64,000 nucleotides of DNA from assembly GCA_947497905.1 (NCBI GenBank), contig CANMIH010000003.1, forward strand, positions 124,001 through 188,000. The letters are read 5' to 3'. How positions within the stretch are numbered: the stretch's first letter is position 1; each line of letters opens with the position of its first letter. This document shows positions 1-6,515 of this stretch, piece after piece. Source of the stretch: an uncultured Pelagimonas sp. (lineage in GTDB: Bacteria; Pseudomonadota; Alphaproteobacteria; Rhodobacterales; Rhodobacteraceae). The translations under genes and the position numbers were made by a program. The notes under the pieces are model-generated. The model was not told the origin of the DNA and ran no database searches. It saw nothing but the letters and a program-made list of their open reading frames with translations.

Positions 1-215
1 GCGGCAATGGTGCCCATACGCGCGCCGATCACACCAAAGGCGCAAAAGAACATCACCCCTAAAACCAACAACCGCCCCTCTGCCCGAAGACGCGATGTGT
101 CTCGCATCTCTTCATGGCGCAGGCGGCGGTTTTCTTTTTCGATATTGTCGGGGTTTTCCCCCTTTTCCCGGGCCTCCAGAACCCGAGCCAAAGGGCGCAG
201 CGGCGTTCGGTTCAT
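1..215 (-). CDS. ftsI: FtsI / PBP3 septal transpeptidase, N-terminal part only
   Basis: Only the first 71 codons are inside the window. The gene starts at 215 and its ATG overlaps the ftsL stop (ATGA). The visible part begins MNRTPLRPLARVLEAR and continues with a charged cytoplasmic stretch and then a hydrophobic segment (LLVLGVMFFCAFGVIGAR), as expected for the short cytoplasmic tail and single membrane anchor of FtsI. FtsI cross-links septal peptidoglycan in the divisome. Its position straight after rsmH-ftsL is the standard dcw order. The transpeptidase domain lies beyond the window edge, so the call rests on the N-terminus and synteny. Confidence 0.85.
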   Translation of the reverse strand, partial: MNRTPLRPLARVLEAREKGENPDNIEKENRRLRHEEMRDTSRLRAEGRLLVLGVMFFCAFGVIGARMGTIA

Positions 216-562
216 GGCTTGGGCGCTCCTGCACTTGTCACATCAATCGGTTCACTCAAATCCACCAAGTTTGGCGGCGGCGGAAAGGCCACTTGGTCTA
301 CATCGGCGAAATGGTCGGGACGCAGCGGCAAAAGTCCAAGGCGGGCAAAGTTCAGATCCGCCAGATCGCGCAATCGGTCGGGCCGGTTCAAATAGGCCCA
401 CTCCGCACGCAGCATGGCCATACGTTCATGTGCCTGACCAATGTCGCGGCGCAGCGCATCAACGCGATCCAGTTCATCCTGGGTCTGATAATTTTCGTGA
501 TAGGCCCAATAGCCTGACCCGATCACCGCCAGCGCACTCAGAAGAAACAAAACCGTTCGCAT
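212..562 (-). CDS. ftsL: Cell division protein FtsL
   Basis: A 116-aa bitopic protein. It has one N-terminal membrane segment (about residues 3-20), then a periplasmic heptad-rich region (about 28-60) that would form the coiled coil with FtsB/DivIC, and a proline-rich tail. FtsL is a scaffold of the FtsQLB complex in the divisome. The start at 562 overlaps the rsmH stop, with a GGAGG ribosome binding site inside the end of rsmH. The stop overlaps the ftsI start, so the genes are translationally coupled. FtsL is poorly conserved in sequence; size, topology and synteny carry the call. Confidence 0.88.
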   Translation of the reverse strand: MRTVLFLLSALAVIGSGYWAYHENYQTQDELDRVDALRRDIGQAHERMAMLRAEWAYLNRPDRLRDLADLNFARLGLLPLRPDHFADVDQVAFPPPPNLVDLSEPIDVTSAGAPKP

Positions 563-1551
563 CAGCGCCCCTCCTTCAGATCCGGCATGGCAATCAGATC
601 CGGCTCAATCTCCCGCGATTCAACTTTGGTACGACGTGCGACACGAAGTTTGGCCGACCGCGAACGCGGGTTTTCTTTCAATTCCTGCGCATCCGGCCCA
701 ACGGCCTTGCGGGTCAAAATCTCAAAGGGCTGGGTCTGTTGCTCTTCTTCCGTGGCATAGCGGTTGACGCGCTTTTTCTTCTCACCGTGTTCCTGAAAGA
801 AGCGTTTGACCATACGATCTTCGATGGAATGGAAGGTCACAACTGCCAGCAATCCTCCGGGACGCAACACACGCTCCGCCGACATCAGCCCGCGCCACAA
901 CGCTCCGTATTCGTCATTCACTGCAATCCGCAGCGCCTGAAAGCTGCGCGTCGCAGGATGGGCCTGTCCGGGTTTTGACCTCGGCAGGCATTTTTCGATT
1001 ACCTCAGCAAGCTGCAGAGTGGTCTCGAAAGGCTGCAATTTCCGTGCCTCGACAATGGCACGCGCAATCCGGCGCGAGGCCCGCTCTTCGCCATAGAGAT
1101 AAAGAATATCGGCCAGCACCTGATCCGACAGCTCATTCACCAGATCCGCCGCAGATCGCCCCGATTGCGCCATACGCATATCCAAGGGGCCGTCGCGCAT
1201 AAAGGAAAACCCGCGTTCTGCCAGATCAAGCTGCATCGAAGACACGCCCAGATCCAAAACAACGCCATCCACCGCTTCGGCAACGCGGTCCATATCCGCA
1301 AAATTGCCTTCGACCATGTCGATCTGAGGATAGGTTCCAATCCAATCCAGAGCCATCTCATGCGCAAGCGGGTCGCGATCAATCCCGATCACTCGCTCCG
1401 CGCCTGCATCAACAAGCCCACGGGAATAGCCCCCCGCCCCAAAGGTTCCATCAATCCAGGTGCCCTTCACGGGGGCCACAGCTTCGAGCAAAGGACGCAG
1501 AAGGACAGGGACGTGGGGGGCTTTTTCGGGGGTCTCGCCGGAGTGCGCCAT
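562..1551 (-). CDS. rsmH: 16S rRNA (cytosine1402-N4)-methyltransferase RsmH
   Basis: This SAM-dependent methyltransferase (formerly MraW) modifies C1402 of 16S rRNA near the P site. About 329 aa, typical family length. Visible landmarks are HVPVLL near the N-terminus, the SAM loop [11 protein letters not shown], the [12 protein letters not shown] block, and a C-terminal [14 protein letters not shown] basic segment. The mraZ stop and an ATG at 1551 overlap as TGATG, which makes 1551 the best start; a GTG one codon upstream (1554) is also in frame. It is in the dcw operon between mraZ and ftsL. Confidence 0.95.
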   Translation of the reverse strand: MAHSGETPEKAPHVPVLLRPLLEAVAPVKGTWIDGTFGAGGYSRGLVDAGAERVIGIDRDPLAHEMALDWIGTYPQIDMVEGNFADMDRVAEAVDGVVLDLGVSSMQLDLAERGFSFMRDGPLDMRMAQSGRSAADLVNELSDQVLADILYLYGEERASRRIARAIVEARKLQPFETTLQLAEVIEKCLPRSKPGQAHPATRSFQALRIAVNDEYGALWRGLMSAERVLRPGGLLAVVTFHSIEDRMVKRFFQEHGEKKKRVNRYATEEEQQTQPFEILTRKAVGPDAQELKENPRSRSAKLRVARRTKVESREIEPDLIAMPDLKEGR

Positions 1552-2084
1552 CACAGGTCCTCGTCTTCCTCATCTTCGTCCAACAACATCAATGGATCGA
1601 AATCATCGTCCATTTCATCAAGGTATTCTTCGGTCGAGGCCAGCTCGTCCTCATAAGTTGACGGTTCCCAGATCTGGAAGGTGTCAACGTTGGAGGCAAA
1701 CTGGGCTTCTTTCGACAGGCCGATTTTGTCACGCAGCTTGGCGGACAGAACAATGCGACCGGTTTCATCAACGCTTGTGGTGACCGACTGGGTCGAGAAC
1801 AGCCGCTCAAGAACCCGGCGTTTCTGGCTGCCACGTTTCATGCGACTGATGCGATCTTCCACATCTTCCATCTCTTGGACGGTATAACATTCAAGATATT
1901 TGCGGCGATGATCGCCATAGACAATCACAAAATTCGGGTTGAGCCCTTCAGTCCAGTCCGGATCGCCAGCTTCGAGGACACGACGAAAGGGAGCCGGGAT
2001 AGATACCCGCCCCTTAGTGTCCACCTTGTTGGTGAACTCGCCTCTGAACCTCAGCCTACGGCCCACTGTCCCTGGCCTCGCCAT
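1551..2084 (-). CDS. mraZ: Transcriptional regulator MraZ
   Basis: A 177-aa AbrB/SpoVT-type DNA-binding protein that represses its own dcw operon by binding tandem TGGGN repeats. It has two swapped-hairpin motifs: [16 protein letters not shown] near residue 20 and [16 protein letters not shown] near residue 100. The C-terminal tail is very acidic. The start at 2084 ([17 protein letters not shown]) has a GGGGGA ribosome binding site. The frame is open 48 codons further upstream, but that stretch is the structured leader RNA and is not protein-like. Matching MraZ boxes are present upstream at 2497-2522 and 2646-2711. Confidence 0.95.
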   Translation of the reverse strand: MARPGTVGRRLRFRGEFTNKVDTKGRVSIPAPFRRVLEAGDPDWTEGLNPNFVIVYGDHRRKYLECYTVQEMEDVEDRISRMKRGSQKRRVLERLFSTQSVTTSVDETGRIVLSAKLRDKIGLSKEAQFASNVDTFQIWEPSTYEDELASTEEYLDEMDDDFDPLMLLDEDEEDEDL

Positions 2085-2100
2085 CTTGTCCCCCGGTTGA

Positions 2101-2146
2101 AACGAAAAGCGGCGGGTTGATCTGCTGCCACTGATCAACCCGCCGC
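2101..2146 (-). terminator. Terminator/attenuator hairpin directly before mraZ
   Basis: Read on the minus strand, this is a perfect 14-bp GC-rich stem (arms 2133-2146 and 2109-2122, 10-nt loop) followed at once by TTTTCGTT. That is the form of an intrinsic terminator. It ends only a few bases before the mraZ ribosome binding site, so transcription of the whole dcw cluster must read through it. A second small hairpin (2150-2162) precedes it. Confidence 0.8.
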
Positions 2147-2470
2147 TGACCCGCTGAGCGGGTGTCTCCGACTGCGCGCGCCACCTGGGGGGATGTCTGC
2201 TCGCCCGCGCGCCGGATTCTGGTGTCACGATGAAAGCGGCGCCTGTATGAAACCTGCTCTTTTGTTTTTATGAGTTCGTGTCTGGGGTCTTGTGCGCCCC
2301 GAGCCGTCTCTCATCGTGTGAACTATGGATGCCATGGGAATTCATGGGTGGCAATAGTTTTTTGTGGGACGCGCAGGGGCGAGATGCGCCTTTGAACGTC
2401 GAAATCCAGTTAATAAATGGTTAATTTCCAATGGGGAAGCGCTATTTCTGGCGGGAAGCCCGCAGCCCAC
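2101..2470 (-). ncRNA. upsM: UpsM-like small RNA / mraZ 5' leader
   Basis: In Rhodobacter sphaeroides the dcw cluster has an unusually long 5' leader from which an abundant sRNA, UpsM (upstream of mraZ), is made by partial termination. Here the same architecture is seen: a candidate promoter (-10 TATATT at 2482-2477, minus strand) about 390 nt upstream of mraZ, no protein-like frame in the leader, and a strong terminator hairpin at 2146-2101. The 5' end is inferred only from the promoter candidate and may lie elsewhere. Sequence homology to UpsM was not tested. Confidence 0.55.
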
Positions 2471-2496
2471 ACACCAAATATAGGGGCATCAGCCTG

Positions 2497-2522
2497 CCCC
2501 ACAAAAGTCCCATAAATTCCCG
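2497..2522 (-). promoter_or_regulatory. MraZ box cluster, proximal
   Basis: On the minus strand: CGGGA, 5 nt, TGGGA, 6 nt, TGGGG. These are three TGGGN-type MraZ boxes at 10- and 11-bp steps, just upstream of and overlapping the -35 region of the TATATT promoter candidate (-10 at 2482-2477, with TTGTGG about 16 nt upstream of it). The spacing matches the known mraZ operator. Confidence 0.7.
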
Positions 2523-2587
2523 AAAATTTTCAAACCTACCCCATCAGAGATGCATCATCCCGGTCATCACCTCTGCAATATAGGGTC

Positions 2588-2607
2588 TTACCCACAGGTT
2601 TATCCAC
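2588..2607 (+). promoter_or_regulatory. Two DnaA-box-like sequences
   Basis: TTACCCACA (2588-2596) and a consensus TTATCCACA (2599-2607) lie in tandem, 11 bp apart, between the two MraZ box clusters. TTATCCACA is the consensus high-affinity DnaA site. This may link dcw expression to DnaA, as known for division genes in Caulobacter, or be chance; the tandem arrangement favours a real site. Confidence 0.45.
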
Positions 2608-2645
2608 AAACTCACGCAAAAAGTGATTCGTTCGGGCGAAGTTTT

Positions 2646-2711
2646 GCCCAGCAACCCAGGCCATCCCAACTTCGTCCCATACCATCCCACCCCTTGGACC
2701 ATGCGGTCCCA
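2646..2711 (-). promoter_or_regulatory. MraZ box cluster, distal
   Basis: On the minus strand there are six TGGGN-type boxes with plus-strand starts at 2646, 2654, 2664, 2675, 2685 and 2707. The steps are 8, 10, 11, 10 and 22 bp, so most are on one helix face. This is more boxes than the three or four usually described for an mraZ operator. A second TATATT (2582-2577, minus strand) lies between the two clusters and could be an upstream promoter. Confidence 0.6.
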
Positions 2712-2758
2712 TGAAGAGCCGCACAGATGCTGAAGCGCGCGTGTTTGTAGCGTGACAA

Positions 2759-2792
2759 AATTTTCTGCAGTGAATTACACAATTTTCTGCAG
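2759..2792 (+). repeat. 22-bp-period direct repeat AATTTTCTGCAG
   Basis: AATTTTCTGCAG occurs at 2759-2770 and again at 2781-2792, exactly two helical turns apart. No gene starts immediately beside it. The pattern looks like a pair of protein-binding sites upstream of the dcw promoter region. From 2793 to 3010 only a small CAAACC/GGTTTG hairpin (2818-2834) is visible. Confidence 0.35.
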
Positions 2793-3010
2793 CAAAACGT
2801 TTTGGGTCGAGTTGGCACGCAAACCTGCGGTTTGAGTGGTCTTCAAAATCCACCTCGGCAAGGCGCTTTAAAGGGACATTAAACGGTCCATCCTAAGCAC
2901 CATCTCCCAAACTCAGGGGTCTCGCTCAGGAGGTAACTTATCCTTAATACTTTTAGGTCCAAATCCAACGTCAGGTTACGGTGCACCTAGCATCGCAACC
3001 GTACCTTAAA

Positions 3011-3076
3011 GGCTAGAAGACACACCTTCCGAAAAGCTCCCGAAGCTTCTCTTGTTCAACAAAGTGTCTTCTAGCC
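3011..3076. repeat. Hairpin element 1 (GGCTAGAA family)
   Basis: A perfect 13-bp inverted repeat, GGCTAGAAGACAC (3011-3023) and its complement (3064-3076), encloses 40 nt that hold a smaller AAGCT/AGCTT hairpin. The same outer arms recur at 38852-38913 and 39706-39765. It lies 34 nt before structured leader A. Confidence 0.6.
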
Positions 3077-3110
3077 CCTTAAAACATGAGCAGCTAGCAG
3101 GGCGTTGTTG

Positions 3111-3186
3111 GCTGGTGAAGCTTTTGCTCCCTAGGCATCTTGATGTCATGCGATTGACTTCGCGCGACCTCTTATCTCCACAACAG
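3111..3186 (+). ncRNA. Conserved structured RNA leader, copy A
   Basis: The segment runs CTGGTGAAG ... GCTCCC ... stem ... CTCTTATCTCC ... ACA and aligns without large gaps to 3929-4002 and 39151-39225. The stem has arms 3145-3153 and 3160-3168 with a 6-nt loop. Compared with the other copies the pairs change in compensating fashion (for example U-A here, C-G in copy B, U-G in copy C). Either a cis-regulatory leader of the small gene at 3241, or a separate sRNA ending at the stem and pyrimidine tract. Confidence 0.5.
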
Positions 3187-3240
3187 TAAACCAAAAGAAA
3201 ACATGCCCACCAAACTGAAATTATTGTACTGCGACCGAAC

Positions 3241-3444
3241 ATGACGTCGAAGACTAAGCAATATAAATTTCGTGTCGCGTCCGCATATGCCCTGTGCAGG
3301 AAAGATGGACATGACCCCGAAGGTCGCGTCGGTGGACGTCCACTCTGGGAAGCCTACTTACCGCAAGTGGACAAGGTACTGAATGATAGCATCCCTCAGT
3401 CTGAGATCAGGAAACTCTCTCAAGGAAAAAACACAAGGTGGTGA
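3241..3444 (+). CDS. Small protein, YALCRK-GHDPE family, copy A
   Basis: A 67-aa protein I do not recognise. It shares a conserved core with the products at 4061 and 39282: YALCRKDGHDPE, then about 8 variable residues, PLW, two residues, YLPQVDKVL. Between copies many codons differ only at third positions, so selection is on the protein. No Shine-Dalgarno sequence is visible before the ATG, as in the other copies. A 12-bp terminator hairpin begins in its last codons. The single Cys and His could hint at metal or nucleic-acid binding, but no function can be assigned. Confidence 0.65.
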   Translation: MTSKTKQYKFRVASAYALCRKDGHDPEGRVGGRPLWEAYLPQVDKVLNDSIPQSEIRKLSQGKNTRW

Positions 3445-3470
3445 GACACTCACACGAACTCACCACCTTG
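3434..3470 (+). terminator. Hairpin at the 3' end of small gene A
   Basis: A perfect 12-bp inverted repeat, CAAGGTGGTGAG (3434-3445) and its complement (3459-3470), overlaps the stop codon of copy A. There is no clear U-tract, so it may be a processing or stability structure. From 3471 to 3928 I see no credible gene and no clear repeat. Confidence 0.5.
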
Positions 3471-3928
3471 CGCGATACGCCTTTGAAGACAGAATCTCCG
3501 AATGAATAAGCTAACAAATGCATTCGTATATGCGATTTCCTACGATTGATCGACAACGTCAACCCAGCACTCAGAAAATCTGCATCAAATCCATATTCAG
3601 TGCGTTGGATTAACCGAGACTTCACGCCTCTCACCTACCACACCTCTAAGTTGCTAGTGTCTCAGTGTGTTCCCCCAAGGCCCTGGAGGGCGTGGTAAGA
3701 AATCAGTTTCAGCGTCAACTCAAACTGTCATTCTCACGCTCTCCAGCTCAACACATTCCAACGCCCAATATTCGTTCCACCTCAATAGCCTCATATGCGG
3801 AGAACGCTCATTGTACCTGGAGGTACGCAAAACCCTGCCCTAAGACACGCAGATCAGGAACTTTTGTGTTTGAAAGACACTGTTGATACATGATGCTGGC
3901 ACTCAGATCATTTAACTGAACGCGGTTA

Positions 3929-4002
3929 GCCGGTGCGCTCTACCTCCCAAAACATCTTCGCTCCGTGTGATAGAGCTCGCACGGTCTCTTTTCCCCTGAA
4001 CA
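3929..4002 (+). ncRNA. Conserved structured RNA leader, copy B
   Basis: Aligns to leaders A and C: GGTG block, CCTCCC, then a stem CCGTGTGA (3963-3970) with TCGCACGG (3977-3984) around a 6-nt loop, then CTCTTTTCCCCTGAACA. All eight pairs form, one as U-G. The hairpin plus CUCUUUU tail resembles an intrinsic terminator, and CCUCCC resembles an anti-Shine-Dalgarno sequence. Confidence 0.5.
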
Positions 4003-4060
4003 GCATATCTGGTGCATTTGTATGCTGAGTTGATCAAGGGGCGACAAAGTTGGGTGACAC

Positions 4061-4294
4061 ATGTCTTTACAACACAAACTGATCAAGATGCGCATTAGTG
4101 CTGCGTGTGCCCTGTGTCGCAAAGATGGCCATGACCCTAATAAAGAAGAAAACGGTAGCCCGTTGTGGACTTTATACCTCTCGCAAGTGGACAAGGTAAT
4201 TATGGGCAGCATAAGGCCAAGCACTCTAGAACGTCTGTCGTGGTCAAAAGTTAGGGCGGCAAAGCAGTTAGACAGCCGAGACACGCTAACCTGA
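4061..4294 (+). CDS. Small protein, YALCRK-GHDPE family, copy B
   Basis: A 77-aa paralogue of the product at 3241. It shares ACALCRKDGHDP, PLW, YLSQVDKV and a weaker SI-x-PS-x-L-x-x-LS stretch, then has a longer C-terminal tail of its own. It is the copy closest to the right (tail-gene) end of the prophage, which must lie between here and the gene at 4374 if that gene is phage-borne. No ribosome binding site is visible. Function unknown. Confidence 0.6.
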   Translation: MSLQHKLIKMRISAACALCRKDGHDPNKEENGSPLWTLYLSQVDKVIMGSIRPSTLERLSWSKVRAAKQLDSRDTLT

Positions 4295-4373
4295 AGCAAT
4301 CACCTCACTTGTACTTCGCTTTCTTCAAAGACACGATCTGTTCCCGAAGGAAATTTTGATTCTGGAGCATTTC

Positions 4374-4880
4374 ATGGAATTCGATCTCAATGCCCTGACA
4401 CAGGCCCTGAATGTCGCGGGGCAAACTGGCACCAATGTCGGGCATCTTGCCAATGGGATTGGCTCCCTTAAGGCGCTGTTCCAGAAATCTGAGGCGGCGG
4501 CAGATGCGGATATCAAACTTGCTCTGAGCGAGCTTACTTCTCAGGTAGCAGATACGAAGCTCGCGAACGCGGAACTGAAGACTATGCTGCAAAAACTCCA
4601 AGAGGAGCTGGCTGCACACCAGGCATTTAAATCCGACTTGGAGCGCTACAGTCTCTGGGAAACGCCAGTTGGTTCGATAGTGTATCGCCTGCGAGACTCT
4701 GCAAAGGGTGAAGACCCCGTTCACTACCTTTGTCCCAACTGTATAGAGGATAAACGCAAGTCGATACTGCAAGGACATGAGCATAACCGACGATGCCCAT
4801 CGTGTTCGACGCTTTTTCGCTTTATGCAAATGGACAACCCCCAACCTGTGACACAGAATGCTTGGCTCCGAGGCTCTTGA
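4374..4880 (+). CDS. Phage protein with coiled coil and CxxC...CxxC zinc-ribbon-like motif
   Basis: 168 aa, convergent with the tail genes. The start at 4374 is chosen for its GGAG six bases upstream; a TTG at 4356 is also in frame. Residues about 40-90 are a heptad-rich helix. The C-terminal part holds YLCPNC-(x)5-KSILQ and RRCPSCSTLF, a four-cysteine zinc-binding pattern recurrent in a family of small prophage proteins of unknown role. Its place at the tail end of the element, in opposite orientation, resembles the dispensable right-end genes of Mu-like phages. Confidence 0.65.
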   Translation: MEFDLNALTQALNVAGQTGTNVGHLANGIGSLKALFQKSEAAADADIKLALSELTSQVADTKLANAELKTMLQKLQEELAAHQAFKSDLERYSLWETPVGSIVYRLRDSAKGEDPVHYLCPNCIEDKRKSILQGHEHNRRCPSCSTLFRFMQMDNPQPVTQNAWLRGS

Positions 4881-4895
4881 ACGCATATCCATAGC

Positions 4896-5870
4896 TTATT
4901 TTCCTCCGTTATCCCGTTCCGCTTCAAGACTCGTGGTGAGCGTGCCAATCAGCGAATGGGTCACACTTTTGACCAACCATTCCCCGGTCAGGCCGGGGCG
5001 CACATCCACCAGATTGACCTTGGCTTCAGCCATGAGCTGAGGCCAGAACCCCGCCAAGGAAAGGGTGATCTTGCTCGACCGTTTGGAGCGTTCCAGCGCA
5101 CCTTTCGCGGCCTTCTTGGCTTCTGCCTCGGAGGCGTAGGGATGGCGCAAACGCAGCTCCGGGGCCTTATCGCCTTCAGTGTGTTTCTTCACCTGCCCGG
5201 TCTTCTTATCGTTCCATTCCGCCGTGACCTTGCCATAGCGCTTGCGCGATCCCTGTTTCCAAGTCCCGCCCTCTTGCATCTGAGACCGTAGAATGGGGAT
5301 GACCCGCAATGCGCTTCCGTCGCCCGCTTTGCCCTCGCCACGCGGCACAAAAATCAGGCTTTGCCCGGCAGGTTTCGCCACCGCGTCCAGCTCACGAGCA
5401 AGCCGGGTCAGAAGGTTCAAATCACTCTCTGACGTTTGGACCAGGTACTCGTAAAACGTGCCCGCCAAAGTGTCGCTGACACGCGGCTTTAGCCCATGTT
5501 CACCGGCGATCTTTTCCACGATGTCGCCCAAGGTCACGTCTTTCCAATGGCGGTTACGGCGCGCCCGGATCTCGCCCAACATGTTCGCTGCCTTGGCCGA
5601 TATCCGCATCGTGGCCGGGAAGAAATCGCCGCCCACCTCATCAACCGTAAAGGTGCCCATATCCACCAAAGCAAAGCCCAGCCCTAGGGCAATTTTCAGC
5701 TCAGCTCCCGATTCAGGAAGGGCCAGCAATCCGTCCCGGTCATCCAGTTCAAGTTCCGCTTTATCGGATGTCTCGCCCGCCTCATCTGTGATCGTCAGAG
5801 AGACCAGACGGTCGGACAAATCGGCGGTGATGTCAGCGCCATTTGCAAGCACGCGAAAGTTCTGACGCAT
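4896..5870 (-). CDS. D: Tail protein / late control protein GpD (P2 type)
   Basis: 324 aa. P2 GpD-family proteins form the tail hub connecting the tube to the spike (equivalent to T4 gp27). Visible are NFRVLANGADITADLSDRL at the N-terminus and the central QTSESDLNLLTRLARELDA motif typical of the family. The start at 5870 overlaps the gpX stop as TGATG, with GAGG upstream. It is the last gene of the tail operon. Confidence 0.88.
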   Translation of the reverse strand: MRQNFRVLANGADITADLSDRLVSLTITDEAGETSDKAELELDDRDGLLALPESGAELKIALGLGFALVDMGTFTVDEVGGDFFPATMRISAKAANMLGEIRARRNRHWKDVTLGDIVEKIAGEHGLKPRVSDTLAGTFYEYLVQTSESDLNLLTRLARELDAVAKPAGQSLIFVPRGEGKAGDGSALRVIPILRSQMQEGGTWKQGSRKRYGKVTAEWNDKKTGQVKKHTEGDKAPELRLRHPYASEAEAKKAAKGALERSKRSSKITLSLAGFWPQLMAEAKVNLVDVRPGLTGEWLVKSVTHSLIGTLTTSLEAERDNGGK

Positions 5871-6070
5871 CACCAAAGCCTCTTCAATGCGACCACCGGG
5901 TTGGCTTCTATTTCGGGCAGGATGATTTCTAGGCCCTTGGGCAAAACAGGCCCCAGACGGGCCAACCCCGGATTGGCTTCATAAACAGCCGTCACGTGCT
6001 GTTCACTGCCGTAATGGGCCTTGCAAATGGAGTCGATCACATCGCCGTCTATGGTGCGGTAAACTGCCAT
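5870..6070 (-). CDS. X: Tail protein GpX (LysM-like)
   Basis: 66 aa, with the pattern of the P2 gpX family: short, LysM-like, VIDSICKAHYG and VYEANPGLA. Such proteins sit at the tail hub/baseplate and are thought to contact peptidoglycan or the hub. Coupled to gpD by a 1-base overlap and placed between U and D as in P2. Confidence 0.88.
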   Translation of the reverse strand: MAVYRTIDGDVIDSICKAHYGSEQHVTAVYEANPGLARLGPVLPKGLEIILPEIEANPVVALKRLW

Positions 6071-6080
6071 TTAAGCCCCC

Positions 6081-6515
6081 TTAAAACAGACCTTTGATCA
6101 GCCCGCCCAAGCCCCCCAGCCCATCGGGGCCGTAGGCTTGCAAGGTGACCGTGAATTCGATTTTGCGGGGCGCGCCATCGGACATAAAATAGGACTTGGT
6201 ATCCGAGACATTGACGATCACCCAGCGCTTCCAGACCCAGCCCATGCCGTCCACCATCATAAAGGGAACGCCGGTACCGGCTTGGGCGCGCATTGCATCG
6301 ACTTGGCGCAACCCGCCCCGGAAATGCGGATAAATCACGCCCTGCAAACGCATCTCTTCGACGCCCGGCCCGCCGTACTGCAACGCCGGTGCCCGCCCTA
6401 CCCGTTTCACCGCGTGCCAGCGATAAGGCGAACTGCGCTGCATCTCTTGGTGGGCGTCCTGTTTCATCCCAAAGCGAAACGACCCAAGCGCCATCATAAC
6501 CAGACTTAAATTCAT
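6081..6515 (-). CDS. U: Tail protein GpU
   Basis: 144 aa from ATG 6515, which overlaps the tape-measure stop (ATGA). Similar to P2 gpU: MALGSFRFGM at the N-terminus, a central FPFMMV-like region and a C-terminal FTVTLQAYGPD. GpU-like proteins form the tail terminator or hub. The order T-U-X-D matches P2. Confidence 0.85.
   Translation of the reverse strand: MNLSLVMMALGSFRFGMKQDAHQEMQRSSPYRWHAVKRVGRAPALQYGGPGVEEMRLQGVIYPHFRGGLRQVDAMRAQAGTGVPFMMVDGMGWVWKRWVIVNVSDTKSYFMSDGAPRKIEFTVTLQAYGPDGLGGLGGLIKGLF

Noticed and set aside
7-978. Long plus-strand open frames over ftsL and rsmH
   Set aside because: They are antisense to well-recognised genes, have arginine/proline-rich compositions typical of GC-rich shadow frames, and lack ribosome binding sites.
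2085-2228. N-terminal extension of MraZ to 2228
   Set aside because: The extra 48 residues overlap the terminator hairpin and do not resemble MraZ; the start at 2084 has a GGGGGA ribosome binding site and matches the family.
2588-2607. Chromosome replication origin
   Set aside because: Only two DnaA boxes, no AT-rich unwinding element with clustered boxes, and no dnaA, parA/B or hemE nearby.
2536-2853. Minus-strand frame of 105 aa upstream of mraZ
   Set aside because: It covers the MraZ boxes and DnaA boxes, has no family resemblance, and its codons follow the TGGGN repeats rather than a protein pattern.
3940-4299. Minus-strand 119-aa frame over small gene B and its leader
   Set aside because: Antisense to the conserved plus-strand small protein and RNA leader, which are supported by three copies.
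4305-4892. Minus-strand 195-aa frame over the zinc-ribbon phage gene
   Set aside because: The plus-strand product has a coherent coiled coil plus CxxC motifs; the antisense frame has none.
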